Assembly (NCBI RefSeq): GCF_030815585.1
Contig: NZ_JAUSWY010000001.1
Location: 682,001 to 746,000, forward strand
Origin: Arthrobacter pascens
GTDB lineage: Bacteria > Actinomycetota > Actinomycetes > Actinomycetales > Micrococcaceae
Length of the DNA stretch: 64,000 bases
Reading direction: 5' to 3'
The first letter of the stretch is position 1. Each line of letters opens with the position of its first letter. Positions 16,799-25,838 of this stretch are shown in pieces. A program made the translations under genes and the position numbers. The notes beneath the pieces are model-generated. The model saw only the letters and a program-made list of their open reading frames with translations, was not told the DNA's origin and made no database searches.

Positions 16799-18202
16799 TT
16801 AAGGAGAGATTCCTCTGAGGTCGTGAGAGAGCATTTGTTCTTTGGGCCAGTGGGGTGCTTCCCAGTCCTGGTGTTCGCTCTTATAGTGGCGGCCGCTTGG
16901 CGATATCCAGCCCGGTGGTTCGTTCTTGCTGGCTGGGGTGGGTCTCCAGGTACTCGTGTGTCTGAGTCGGTGGTGGCGGGGACATGGCTGTCCCAGATTC
17001 GATACGCCGGTGGTTCCGCCCTTATGCCAGGCAACGATGTGGTCCGCTTCGTTGTCCAGGGAGTGGTTGCTGCAGCCCGGGAAGGGGCACCTACCGTCCC
17101 TCATCCGCAGCCAGCGCCGCATCGCTGTGGTGGGGCGGTAGCTGGCGCGGCCGATCTCCAGCGCCGCCCCGTCCCGCGGGTCAACCAGGACCCGGTAGAA
17201 CGAGTCGGCTCCGTTGGCGACGAGGTCCCTGGCCATCGACGCGGGGATAGGGCCGTACCCGTCGAGCATGGCCGGTTCATCGGTGGCGCCGAGCAGGGAA
17301 AACACCGGCACCGTCACCAGGACTTCGGCCCGGGGCGCGGGGACGTTGCCGGGATTCCCCGCATCCCCGCCGTCGCCAATATTGCGGCCATTTCCGGCGC
17401 CGAGGAGGGCGGTGGCGTAGGCGTCAGCCCGCATTTGTGGGAGGTTGCGGGTCTCGTCGGGGCCCTGCAAACCACGGGCGACGGCGGTGGTGCGGTTCCA
17501 GATCGCTGCCGCCTGGTCGGCGGGAAGGTAGGCGGAGAGCCAGGCCATGCCGTCATTGTCCGGCGAGTATTCGACCCTCCGGTCCAGGACGCCTTTGGCG
17601 TGGCGCATCTCGATGCTTTCCGTATGGTGGCGTTCGCGCCAGATGCGGGCCTTGTGGCGGAACCGGGACGCGGGCATTTCCCCGGCAGGGCACCCACGGG
17701 CCGGGTTCGGCGCGTCAGGATCGAGGAAGTGCGTTTCCAGGGCCGCGGCGCCGTCGGGATCGAGGGTGGCGGTTTCGTCCACCATCACCCGGGCGTGCTG
17801 CCAGGAGATGGTGCCGGCCTGCAGGGCGGACAAGGTCAGCGGCAAGCTGGTGGTGAGTTCCTGGGACGCGGACAGCAACGCGTTCGCCGCGCGCGGCCCT
17901 ATGGTCAGGACGCACGCGATCTCCGCAGCCACAGACGCCTCCCGCGGCATTGTCGGCGCGTCAGGAGGTGCGACCGACGCCGCCGTGTCCGCGAACTTCG
18001 CGGCGGCCCGGGCCTTCAGAGCCGCCAGTCGCGCCTCTGCCCCGGGGACCCCGGCGAGGATATCCAGGCAATTATCCGTCAGACCCTGCAAAGGATCGGC
18101 ATCATCCGGCGCCCCAAGCCGCGCACTATCCACTTCCGCAGTAAGCACAGCAATGGCGGCATTGATGTCCGCATATGCCTTCGTCACTGCTGCGCTTCCC
18201 AT
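16799..18202 (-). CDS. DUF222 domain protein with C-terminal HNH endonuclease domain
   Basis: 467-residue protein of the abundant actinobacterial DUF222/HNH (13E12-repeat-like) family. The N-terminal two thirds are helical and Ala-rich. Near residues 370-420 is the HNH domain: RDGRCPFPGCSNHSLDNEADHI with the catalytic His of DHI, then LGQPCPRHHRLRH. ATG at 18202 gives a typical family length; the frame is open further upstream without a better start. Copies are common in Arthrobacter and may be mobile or selfish genes. DNA cleavage is plausible but the biological role is unknown. Confidence 0.85.
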   Translation of the reverse strand: MGSAAVTKAYADINAAIAVLTAEVDSARLGAPDDADPLQGLTDNCLDILAGVPGAEARLAALKARAAAKFADTAASVAPPDAPTMPREASVAAEIACVLTIGPRAANALLSASQELTTSLPLTLSALQAGTISWQHARVMVDETATLDPDGAAALETHFLDPDAPNPARGCPAGEMPASRFRHKARIWRERHHTESIEMRHAKGVLDRRVEYSPDNDGMAWLSAYLPADQAAAIWNRTTAVARGLQGPDETRNLPQMRADAYATALLGAGNGRNIGDGGDAGNPGNVPAPRAEVLVTVPVFSLLGATDEPAMLDGYGPIPASMARDLVANGADSFYRVLVDPRDGAALEIGRASYRPTTAMRRWLRMRDGRCPFPGCSNHSLDNEADHIVAWHKGGTTGVSNLGQPCPRHHRLRHTSTWRPTPASKNEPPGWISPSGRHYKSEHQDWEAPHWPKEQMLSHDLRGISP

Positions 18203-18315
18203 GTATCCATCATCGGGGGAGGGTACGACAATTAAGGTCCACGCGGCGACCAGCCCAGGTGAAATTCGCACGGCCGGGAAAGATTGCAGGTAGCGAGAGT
18301 GTCCTGGGGGTTCGC

Positions 18316-18361
18316 TTGACGCCCTCCGCGGCTTCCGCATATCCTGAACGAACGGTCGGTA
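18316..18361 (+). promoter_or_regulatory. paa operon promoter with TetR-like operator
   Basis: TTGACG (18316-18321) and CATATC (18338-18343) are spaced by 16 bases. Immediately downstream GAACGAACGGTCGGTA (18346-18361) is an imperfect palindrome (TACCGAC/GTTCG type) covering the expected transcription start. This resembles the TetR-type PaaR sites of actinobacterial paa promoters. No paaR gene is in the window. Confidence 0.55.
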
Positions 18362-18401
18362 AATAAATTGGTCCAATGAAGGCCCTTGCATAGGAGCAAC
18401 C

Positions 18402-19469
18402 ATGGCAGAGCAAAATCTGCAGTCAGCGCCCGCTGAGCGATCCCCCGAAGACCCGGCAGCCGCAGTCGCATCCGCATCCGCAGCCGAAGACCCGGCAGAC
18501 GCAGCCGCGGCCCAGCGCGAAGCGGACGGCCAGGCGAACTTTGACCGTGTGATGGCTGAGGATTCGCGGATCGAGCCGAAGGACTGGATGCCGGACGCTT
18601 ACCGCAAGACCCTGCTGCGCCAGATTTCCCAGCACGCGCACTCGGAGATCATCGGCATGCAGCCGGAGGCCAACTGGATCTCCCGCGCCCCCAGCCTGAA
18701 GCGCAAGGCCATTCTGATGGCCAAGGTCCAGGACGAGGCCGGCCACGGGCTGTATCTCTACTCCGCCGCCGAGACCCTGGGCCAGTCCAGGGACAAGATG
18801 ATGGCAGACCTCATCGCCGGCAAGGCCCGCTACTCCTCGATCTTCAACTACCCGGCCCTCACCTGGGCGGACATGGGTGCCATCGGCTGGCTGGTGGACG
18901 GCGCCGCCATCTGCAACCAGGTGCCGCTGTGCCGCGCGTCCTTCGGCCCCTACGGCCGGGCCATGGTCCGGATCTGCAAGGAAGAGTCCTTCCACCAGCG
19001 CCAGGGCTTCGAGATCCTGCTGGAACTCGCCAACGGCACCCCTGAGCAGAAGCAGATGGCGCAGGACGCCGTGAACCGCTGGTACGCCCCGGCACTGATG
19101 ATGTTCGGCCCGCCCGATGACGATTCGCCCAACTCCCGCCAGTCCATGGCCTGGAACATCAAGCGCTTCAGCAACGATGAACTCCGCAGCCGCTTCGTGG
19201 GAATGATGGTGGAGCAGGTCCGCGTCCTGGGCCTCACCCTGCCGGACAGCGAGGTCCGCTTCAACGAGGAAACCAGGAAGTGGGAGCACGGCCCGCTGGA
19301 TTGGAACGAGTTCAAGGAAGTCCTTGCCGGCCGCGGCCCCTGCAACGCCCAGCGGGTGGAACGCCGCCGGGAAGCGCACGACGACGGCGCCTGGGTCCGC
19401 GAGGCGGCTTCCGCCTATGCGGCAAAACAGGCAGCAAAACAGACTAAGACGAAGGAATACGCAGCATGA
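18402..19469 (+). CDS. paaA: 1,2-phenylacetyl-CoA epoxidase subunit PaaA
   Basis: 355-residue catalytic subunit of the PaaABC(D)E monooxygenase that epoxidises the ring of phenylacetyl-CoA. Diiron-ligand segments are visible: [26 protein letters not shown] and [15 protein letters not shown]. The N-terminus has an unusual Ala/Glu-rich extension of about 45 residues before the family begins at [14 protein letters not shown]. It is the first gene of a tightly packed operon; its stop overlaps the paaB start (ATGA). Confidence 0.96.
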   Translation: MAEQNLQSAPAERSPEDPAAAVASASAAEDPADAAAAQREADGQANFDRVMAEDSRIEPKDWMPDAYRKTLLRQISQHAHSEIIGMQPEANWISRAPSLKRKAILMAKVQDEAGHGLYLYSAAETLGQSRDKMMADLIAGKARYSSIFNYPALTWADMGAIGWLVDGAAICNQVPLCRASFGPYGRAMVRICKEESFHQRQGFEILLELANGTPEQKQMAQDAVNRWYAPALMMFGPPDDDSPNSRQSMAWNIKRFSNDELRSRFVGMMVEQVRVLGLTLPDSEVRFNEETRKWEHGPLDWNEFKEVLAGRGPCNAQRVERRREAHDDGAWVREAASAYAAKQAAKQTKTKEYAA

Positions 19470-19900
19470 CACCCCATGGCAACCCGGAAGTTCCGGCAAG
19501 CTCCGCCGGTGAAGTAACCAGCACTGCGGCCAAGGTCCCGGTAGGTGCCCCTACCCCGGAGGCGGCTTCCAGCGAAGCGCCTGCGGCCAAGGAAGCCACC
19601 GAAGCAAAGGCAACGGACCGCAACGCCTGGGGCCTCTGGGAGGTCTTCGTCCGGTCCAGCCGCGGCCTGAGCCACGTCCACGCCGGTTCCCTGCACGCCC
19701 CGGATGCCGCCATGGCCCTGCGCAACGCCCGCGACCTCTACACCCGCCGCAACGAAGGCGTCTCCATCTGGGTGGTCCCCGCGGACGCCATCGCCGCCAG
19801 CGATCCTGATTCCAAGGGGGCCTTCTTCGAGTCGCCGCAGGGCAAGGACTACCGGCACGCGACGTACTACACCAAGAGCGAAGGCGTGAAGCACCTGTGA
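19466..19900 (+). CDS. paaB: 1,2-phenylacetyl-CoA epoxidase subunit PaaB
   Basis: 144 residues. The family core starts at about residue 52 ([28 protein letters not shown]) and ends with [25 protein letters not shown]. The first 50 residues are an Ala/Glu/Thr-rich, probably disordered extension that the usual roughly 95-residue PaaB lacks. PaaB bridges PaaAC dimers in the epoxidase. It overlaps paaA by ATGA and paaC by GTGA, so the subunits are translationally coupled. Confidence 0.93.
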   Translation: MTPHGNPEVPASSAGEVTSTAAKVPVGAPTPEAASSEAPAAKEATEAKATDRNAWGLWEVFVRSSRGLSHVHAGSLHAPDAAMALRNARDLYTRRNEGVSIWVVPADAIAASDPDSKGAFFESPQGKDYRHATYYTKSEGVKHL

Positions 19901-20799
19901 ACGCGACACCATGGATCCCCACCGGCTCCCACAGCTCGCAAGCTCGCAGCGGGGCCCTCGCCGGCGTGGGCCCTTCCGCGACCCGCATCACGCCCGGCAA
20001 TGCCCTCCGCCCCGAGGACATCGCGCTGGAGGTCCGCACCGGCCTGGTCAAGCCCAGCGAGGACGTGGCCGAGTACGCGCTCCGCCTGGGCGACGACGCC
20101 CTGATCCTCGCCCAGCGCCTGGGCCACTGGATCTCCCGCGCCCCCGAGCTGGAAGAGGACGTGGCCCTGGGCAACATCGCCCTGGACCAACTGGGCCACG
20201 CCCGGTCTTTCCTCAGCTACGCCGGGGGAGCGTGGGATAAGTCCGAGGACGATCTTGCCTACTTCCGCCGCGAGCACGAGTTCCGCTCCGCCCACCTCTT
20301 TGAGCAGCCCAACGGCGACTTCGCGGTGACCATCGCCCGCCAGTTCGTGGTGAGCTACTACCAGTTCGAGCTCTACCGCAGGCTCACGCAGTCCAGCGAC
20401 GCCACCTTGGCCGCCATCGCCGCCAAGGCCGTGAAGGAAGTGGACTACCACCGGGACCACAGTGCCCAGTGGATCCTGCGCCTGGCCGGCGGCACGGAGG
20501 AGTCGCGCGAGCGGATCACGCACGGGCTCAAGCTCATCTGGCCCTACGTCGGCGAACTCTTCGAGGACGATGAACTCACCACCCGCCTGACGGAAACCGG
20601 CGCCGCCGTCGAGCCTTCCAGCCTGAAAGCCGACTTTGACCGGCTCACCGGCCAGGTCCTCACCGAAGCGGAGCTGGAGGTGCCGGAGGTTCCGGCTGCC
20701 CCCGGCGGCGGGCGGCGCGGCCAGCACTCCGAGCACCTGGGCTACATCCTCGCAGAGATGCAGGTGCTGGCCCGGCAGTATCCCGGAGCAAGCTGGTGA
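19897..20799 (+). CDS. paaC: 1,2-phenylacetyl-CoA epoxidase subunit PaaC
   Basis: 300-residue structural, ferritin-like subunit that pairs with PaaA. The core YALRLGDDALILAQRLGHWISRAPELEEDVALGNIALDQLGHAR is recognisable in sequence blocks, as is KEVDYHRDHSAQWILRLAGGTEES. About 35 extra residues precede it. The GTG start overlaps the paaB stop and the stop overlaps the paaD start. Confidence 0.95.
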   Translation: MNATPWIPTGSHSSQARSGALAGVGPSATRITPGNALRPEDIALEVRTGLVKPSEDVAEYALRLGDDALILAQRLGHWISRAPELEEDVALGNIALDQLGHARSFLSYAGGAWDKSEDDLAYFRREHEFRSAHLFEQPNGDFAVTIARQFVVSYYQFELYRRLTQSSDATLAAIAAKAVKEVDYHRDHSAQWILRLAGGTEESRERITHGLKLIWPYVGELFEDDELTTRLTETGAAVEPSSLKADFDRLTGQVLTEAELEVPEVPAAPGGGRRGQHSEHLGYILAEMQVLARQYPGASW

Positions 20800-21347
20800 C
20801 CGTCGTGGAGATGTACGTCGCCGGCTTCCAGGCCAAGCCAAAGAGCGCCAGGCAGAAGGCGTGGGACATCGCCGCCACGGTGTGCGATCCCGAGATCCCG
20901 GTGCTCACCATCGAGGACTTGGGCATCCTGCGGGACGTGGAAATAGTCGACGACGGAGGGCTGGTTCCCGCCGTCCAGGTCACCATCACGCCCACCTACT
21001 CGGGCTGCCCCGCGATGGACGCTATCCGCGACGACCTCAATGCCGCGTTCGCGAAGGAAGGCTACCCCAGCGTCCACGTGGACCTGGTGCTCGCGCCGGC
21101 CTGGACCACGGACTGGATGACGGAGGCTGGAAAACAGAAGCTGCGGGAGTACGGCATTGCTCCGCCCTCCGGCAAGGCAGCAGCCGGCGGCCACTCAGGC
21201 CCCGTCAGGCTGAGCCTGGCCGTGAAGTGCCCTCAGTGCTCCAGCCTGAACACCAAGGAACTCACCCGCTTCGGTTCCACGTCCTGCAAGGCGCTCTACG
21301 TGTGCCAGGACTGCCAGGAACCGTTCGACTACTTCAAAGTCCTGTAA
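20796..21347 (+). CDS. paaD: phenylacetate degradation protein PaaD (MIP18/SufT-like)
   Basis: 183 residues. The N-terminal DUF59/MIP18 domain has VCDPEIPVLTIEDLGILRDV and PTYSGCPAMDAI, with the conserved Cys of the fold. The C-terminal domain carries CPQCSSLNTKELTRFGSTSCKALYVCQDCQEPFDYFK, split over a four-Cys zinc or Fe-S site. PaaD is thought to help assemble or maintain the Fe-S/diiron centres of the epoxidase system. It is coupled to paaC (4-base overlap). Confidence 0.94.
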   Translation: MTVVEMYVAGFQAKPKSARQKAWDIAATVCDPEIPVLTIEDLGILRDVEIVDDGGLVPAVQVTITPTYSGCPAMDAIRDDLNAAFAKEGYPSVHVDLVLAPAWTTDWMTEAGKQKLREYGIAPPSGKAAAGGHSGPVRLSLAVKCPQCSSLNTKELTRFGSTSCKALYVCQDCQEPFDYFKVL

Positions 21348-21356
21348 GGAAGCCCC

Positions 21357-22598
21357 ATGCCTGTTGTCCGCCAGACCGCCGCCGAATCGGCGCAGGCCAC
21401 CGGCCGCCGTCGTCCGTCCTTCCACACCCTGGCCGTGAAGGAGGTGCGCCGGCTGACCGAGGACGCCATCGAGGTGAGCTTCGCGGTCCCCAAGGAACTG
21501 GCCGGGCAGTTCGATTACCTGCCCGGCCAGTACGTGGCCCTGCGCACCACGCTGCCGGATGAGAACGGTGAGCCAAAAGAAATCCGCCGCAGCTACTCCA
21601 TCTGCGCCGAGCCGCGGACCTTTGAGGACGGCAGCAGCGAGATCCGGGTGGCCGTGAAGAAGGACCTGGGCGGGCTGTTCTCCACATGGGCCAACTCGGA
21701 GCTGAAGCCGGGGGACACCCTGGACGTCATGAGCCCCATGGGCGCGTTCGTCTCCAAGCACGGCCGGGACGGCAAGGCCGTGGAGCAGAACGTCATGAAC
21801 TCCATGAACCATCCCGACGATCTGGCTGGGGAAACTGCCTCCATTGGGGGAGGCAGCTTTGTGGCCATCGCCGCGGGAAGCGGCATCACCCCGGTGATCG
21901 CCATCGCCCGCACGCTGCTGGCCGCCAACCCGGAAACCCGGTTTGACCTGATCTACGCCAACAAGGCCGCCATGGACGTCATGTTCCTGGAGGAGCTGGC
22001 GGACCTGAAGGACAAGTACCCGCAGCGGCTGGCCATCCACCATGTGCTGTCCCGCGAGCAGCGGATCGCGCCGCTGCTCAGCGGAAGGATCGACGCCGAG
22101 AAGCTCCGGCAGCTGCTGGGCACCGCCATCCACGCGGACGATGTGGACGAGTGGTTCCTGTGCGGGCCGTTCGAGCTGGTGCAGCTGTGCCGGGACACCC
22201 TGGCCGAGCGCGGGGTGAAGCCGGAGCATATCCGGTTTGAGCTGTTCACGTCGGGCAAGCCGGACCGTCCGGAAGGCCATGCCGGCCGGCCCGTGGTGGT
22301 GGACGAGTCCAAGCAGACGTACAAGATCACGTTCAAGCTGGACGGCCTGCAGGGCGAGGTGGCCAGCCCCACGCACGCGCGCGAATCCATCCTCAACGCC
22401 GCCCTGCGGGTCCGCCCGGATGTGCCGTTCGCGTGCGCCGGGGGAGTGTGCGGCACGTGCCGCGCCAAGGTGGTCACGGGTGCTGTCACCATGGACGAGA
22501 ACTACGCGCTGGAGCAGGATGAACTGGACAGGGGCTACGTGCTCACGTGCCAGTCGCACCCCAGCACCCCGGAGGTCACCGTCGACTACGACGTCTAG
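21357..22598 (+). CDS. paaE: 1,2-phenylacetyl-CoA epoxidase reductase PaaE
   Basis: 413-residue electron-transfer subunit. It has an FAD-binding barrel with RRSYSICAEPR, an NAD(P)H domain with FVAIAAGSGITPVIAIARTLL, and a C-terminal plant-type 2Fe-2S domain with CAGGVCGTCRAKV plus a distal Cys in YVLTCQSHP. An internal acidic/Gly insertion (DDLAGETASIGGGS) lies just before the nucleotide motif. It passes electrons from NADPH to the PaaAC diiron site. Start 21357 has AAGGAAG upstream. Confidence 0.95.
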   Translation: MPVVRQTAAESAQATGRRRPSFHTLAVKEVRRLTEDAIEVSFAVPKELAGQFDYLPGQYVALRTTLPDENGEPKEIRRSYSICAEPRTFEDGSSEIRVAVKKDLGGLFSTWANSELKPGDTLDVMSPMGAFVSKHGRDGKAVEQNVMNSMNHPDDLAGETASIGGGSFVAIAAGSGITPVIAIARTLLAANPETRFDLIYANKAAMDVMFLEELADLKDKYPQRLAIHHVLSREQRIAPLLSGRIDAEKLRQLLGTAIHADDVDEWFLCGPFELVQLCRDTLAERGVKPEHIRFELFTSGKPDRPEGHAGRPVVVDESKQTYKITFKLDGLQGEVASPTHARESILNAALRVRPDVPFACAGGVCGTCRAKVVTGAVTMDENYALEQDELDRGYVLTCQSHPSTPEVTVDYDV

Positions 22599-22628
22599 GT
22601 TTTTCGTATTTCTTCGAACAGGAGCCCC

Positions 22629-23408
22629 ATGATTTCCCTTTCCATCAGCAACGGCGTAGCCGAGGTAGTGCTGGACGCGCCGTACAAGCTGAACTCGCTG
22701 AATGAGCAGGCGCTGGCGGATTTAGGGCAGGCGTACGACGACGCCGCTGCCGCCGCCTCGCGCGGTGAGGTGCGGGCGCTGCTGCTCAGGGGAGAGGGCC
22801 GCGCCTTCTGCGCGGGCCGGGACATTTCCGGCGTCACGCCGGAGGACGACGACGCCGCAGCCTACCTGGGCGGGCTGGTGCAGCCGCTGCTGAAGAAGAT
22901 GAGCCGGTTCCCGGCGCCCACGTTTGCCGCGGCCCAGGGGGCCTGCCTGGGGGTGGGGCTGGGTCTGCTGCTGGCAACGGATGTGGTGTACGTGGCGGAG
23001 AACGCCAAGTTCGGATCGCCGTTCGCCAAGCTGGGGGCCACGCTGGATTCGGGCGGGCACTGGTATTTCACCGAGCGGCTGGGCATGCACCGGACGCTGG
23101 ACCTGATCTACACCGCGGAGCTGATGAGCGGTGCCGACGCCGTGGCGCAGGGGCTGTTCAGCCGGGCCATGCCGGCGGATGAACTGCTGGAGAACACCAG
23201 GGCAATTGTTGGGAAGGTGGCCGTTGGGGCGACGGGTGCCTTCACCGCGAGTAAGGGGCTGGTGGCGCACATCCGTGACCAGCGACTGGGCCTGTGGGAG
23301 GCCATGGAGGAGGAAAATGCCGAGCAGGCGCGGCTCTGCAAAAGTGATGATTATGCCGAGGGTTTTCGGGCATTCCAGGAAAAGCGTGAGCCGCGGTTTA
23401 GGGGCTGA
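22629..23408 (+). CDS. paaG: enoyl-CoA hydratase/isomerase, probable PaaG-type
   Basis: 259-residue crotonase-fold protein. Oxyanion-hole segments are FCAGRDISGVTPED and GACLGVGLGLLLATDVVYVAENAKFGSPFAKLGATLDSGG, in separate blocks; an Asp follows in the isomerase-like position. It lies 30 bases after paaE with its own AGGAG site. In this setting it probably isomerises the ring epoxide of phenylacetyl-CoA to the oxepin (PaaG), though PaaF-type hydratase activity cannot be excluded. Confidence 0.8.
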   Translation: MISLSISNGVAEVVLDAPYKLNSLNEQALADLGQAYDDAAAAASRGEVRALLLRGEGRAFCAGRDISGVTPEDDDAAAYLGGLVQPLLKKMSRFPAPTFAAAQGACLGVGLGLLLATDVVYVAENAKFGSPFAKLGATLDSGGHWYFTERLGMHRTLDLIYTAELMSGADAVAQGLFSRAMPADELLENTRAIVGKVAVGATGAFTASKGLVAHIRDQRLGLWEAMEEENAEQARLCKSDDYAEGFRAFQEKREPRFRG

Positions 23409-23446
23409 GATTGCTATGTTTACGCTCACATTTGTATGGTTCAGCT

Positions 23447-24337
23447 ATGACAATCGGGAAACGCATTACTAAAGCCGTGATTCCTGCCGCCGGATTGGGG
23501 ACCCGTTTCTTGCCAGCCACCAAGGCAATGCCCAAGGAAATGCTCCCGGTTGTTGACCGGCCGGCCATCCAGTACGTCGTTGAGGAAGCCGTTAACGCCG
23601 GGTTGACCGACCTGCTGATGATTACGGGGCGGAATAAGCGCGCCCTCGAGGACCACTTTGACCGCGAGCCGGGCCTGGAGCGTGCCCTGGAGCTGAAGGG
23701 CGACACCGACAGGCTTGACGCCGTGCAGCACGCCTCTAAGCTCGGGCCCATCCACTACGTCCGCCAGGGCGAGGCGAAGGGCCTGGGGCACGCTGTCCTG
23801 TGCGCCAGCCAGCACGTGGGGAACGAGCCCTTCGCAGTGCTGCTCGGTGATGACCTGATCGACGAGAACGAAGCCCTGCTCACCACCATGATGGAGGTCC
23901 AGCAGAAGACCGGTGGCTCCGTCATCGCCATGATCGAGGTGGATCCGACCCAGATCAGTGCCTACGGCTGCGCGGACATCACGGCCATCGAGGGCGAGGA
24001 CTACGTCCGCGTCAACAGCCTGGTGGAGAAGCCGGCTGCGGGCACGGCACCGTCAAACCTGGCTGTCATCGGCCGCTACGTGCTGCACCCCGCAGTGTTC
24101 GGCGTGCTGGAGAAGACCGGCCCGGGCAGCGGCGGAGAGATCCAGCTGACCGATGCCCTCCAGACGCTGGCCGCGGCCGAGGGCGAAGGCTCCGGCGTGT
24201 ACGGCGTGGTGTTCAAGGGCCGCCGCTACGATACCGGGGACAAGCTGAGCTACCTCAAGGCTGTCATCACCCTGGCTTCAGAGCGGGTGGAGTTCGGCGA
24301 GGACCTCAAGACCTGGATGAAGGGTTTCGTCAGCTAA
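23447..24337 (+). CDS. galU: UTP-glucose-1-phosphate uridylyltransferase
   Basis: 296-residue nucleotidyltransferase that makes UDP-glucose for cell-wall and capsule glycans. The N-terminal signature AVIPAAGLGTRFLPATKAMPK is nearly canonical, followed by LLMITGRNKRALEDHFD, VLLGDDLI and LVEKP. Start ATG at 23447 was chosen because the signature then begins at the usual distance; the upstream extension is not protein-like. It stands at the head of a surface-polysaccharide block with LCP and glycosyltransferase genes. Confidence 0.93.
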   Translation: MTIGKRITKAVIPAAGLGTRFLPATKAMPKEMLPVVDRPAIQYVVEEAVNAGLTDLLMITGRNKRALEDHFDREPGLERALELKGDTDRLDAVQHASKLGPIHYVRQGEAKGLGHAVLCASQHVGNEPFAVLLGDDLIDENEALLTTMMEVQQKTGGSVIAMIEVDPTQISAYGCADITAIEGEDYVRVNSLVEKPAAGTAPSNLAVIGRYVLHPAVFGVLEKTGPGSGGEIQLTDALQTLAAAEGEGSGVYGVVFKGRRYDTGDKLSYLKAVITLASERVEFGEDLKTWMKGFVS

Positions 24338-24441
24338 CGATATGCAGCGTGGTGGTGGCCTGGCGCAGGGCCGGTACCTCGGGTTCGTAGGCTGCAGTCT
24401 GGGGCCAATTCCACGCCCGGAGGTCTTCATGTCCCACCTAA

Positions 24442-24765
24442 CGCTCTTCTCACGCCCCGCGGCATCACCGTTCAGCGGGTCCTGACCGACCGTGGGAACT
24501 GCTATCGCTCCCACGCCTTCACCCGAGCCCTGGGCGGCACCAAGCACAAACGCACCCGCCCCTACCGGCCCCCGACCAACAGGAAGGCCGAACGATTCAA
24601 CCGCACAATGCTGGAAGAATGGGCCTACGCCCGCCCCTACCATCAGAGGCCGACCATGTCGTCGCTTCCCGGACTGGCTCCATGCCTACAATCACTGTGA
24701 GCCCACACGTCACTCAAGCAAAACCATCCAGCCGCGTCGCCAACCTCCCCGGTCAATACAGTTAG
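24442..24765 (+). pseudogene. IS481-family transposase remnant (C-terminal part)
   Basis: Translation gives GITVQRVLTDRGNCYRSHAF, then THKRTRPYRPPTNRKAERFNRT-like sequence, then after a frameshift the RFPDWLHAYNHCEPTRH segment and a final NLPGQYS-like end. This is the C-terminal DDE region of an IS481 transposase, with substitutions (normally TDNGSCY and PQTNGKAERF) and at least two frame changes. The N-terminal half and the IS ends are missing. Its last bases overlap the LCP stop codon. Confidence 0.75.
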
Positions 24766-25838
24766 TTTCCGCTTTCGAGTGAATGTGCTGTTACGTAGGC
24801 GCCCAGTTGGTCTTTCGAGAGAGCCGTCGCGATCTCCGAGATTGCGTTGTTGTCCGCCACGACGATGGATTGACCATCCAGGGAGGTCCCTGTACCCAAC
24901 GTGGGCAGAGTGAACATCACGGTGTCTTTTTGCCGGATGCCCTGGAGGCCTAGGGCGAGGCTGCCAACTGCGGCAGCGTCGAAGCCCTTGTCCACGCTGA
25001 CGAAAGGTGAAACGGCGCTCACCATGCTGTTGACGGTTACAGGATTTGTGAGGGTCTCGCGGGCGATCGTCTTGTCGATCACGGCCTTCAGATAGGCCTG
25101 TTGATTCCGCACCCGCTGGTAGTCACCGTCGCTGAAGGATTTGCGTTCGCGGACAAACGCAAGTGCTTCGTCTCCGTTGAGCGTGTTCACTCCTGATGGG
25201 TAGAAATGGCCCTTCATGGGACCGGATGCGGGCGCAAACGGGACCCTGACGTCCACTTCAACGCCGCCCAAGGCATCGGTAAGGCCCTTGAATCCTTCAA
25301 AGTCAACCATGGCTACGTGGTCGATGCGCTGCTGGAACAGGGACTCCACGGTCTGGACCATCAATGGTACACCGCCCAGGGCCAACGCGGCGTTGATCTT
25401 GGACTCGCCCTTACCGGGGATATCAACCCAGAGGTCGCGCATGAGGGACACTGCGAAGACGTTCTTGCGGTCCGCCGGGATGTGGACGAGCATCAACGTA
25501 TCAGCGCGCTGGTCAGTGGCTGCTTGGGTATCCACATCGAGTTCGCTTGATCCGCGGGTGTCGCTGCCCATCACAAGGATGTTCATGGCGGGGGTGCCGT
25601 TGACTGGCTCGGTTTTTTGGGGGCGCGTGGATTCCTCCGGAAAAGCGGACTCGATCTTGGTGGTCTCCGAGTTGAAGGTCTGTGCCAGGTTGAACAGGTA
25701 GCCGCCGCCAACAAGGCCAGCCGCCACAACCAAGGCCGCGAAGCCGATCAGTACGCTGCGGCCTTTTTTCCTGCCTACCTTGCCGTGGAGAAGGCCGGCG
25801 TCAGGTGTCTGTTCTTGGGCGTCAGGCGGGAGCGTCAT
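24762..25838 (-). CDS. LCP family protein (LytR-CpsA-Psr ligase)
   Basis: 358-residue membrane-anchored ligase that attaches glycopolymers to peptidoglycan. A short basic cytoplasmic start, one membrane helix (VLIGFAALVVAAGLVGGGYLF, about 29-49) and an extracytoplasmic LCP domain are visible. The conserved residues include NILVMGSDTRGSS, ADTLMLVHIPADRKNVFAVSLMRDLWVDIPG in blocks, and NALNGDEALAFVRER-type sequence (here NTLNGDEALAFVRERKS). AAGGAA precedes the ATG. The 3' end abuts an IS481 remnant, so the last residues may be altered. Confidence 0.9.
   Translation of the reverse strand: MTLPPDAQEQTPDAGLLHGKVGRKKGRSVLIGFAALVVAAGLVGGGYLFNLAQTFNSETTKIESAFPEESTRPQKTEPVNGTPAMNILVMGSDTRGSSELDVDTQAATDQRADTLMLVHIPADRKNVFAVSLMRDLWVDIPGKGESKINAALALGGVPLMVQTVESLFQQRIDHVAMVDFEGFKGLTDALGGVEVDVRVPFAPASGPMKGHFYPSGVNTLNGDEALAFVRERKSFSDGDYQRVRNQQAYLKAVIDKTIARETLTNPVTVNSMVSAVSPFVSVDKGFDAAAVGSLALGLQGIRQKDTVMFTLPTLGTGTSLDGQSIVVADNNAISEIATALSKDQLGAYVTAHSLESGN

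Noticed and set aside
16823..18235. 470-codon plus-strand open frame opposite the HNH gene
   Set aside because: Gly/Arg/Val-rich shadow; the opposite strand has an unmistakable DUF222/HNH protein.
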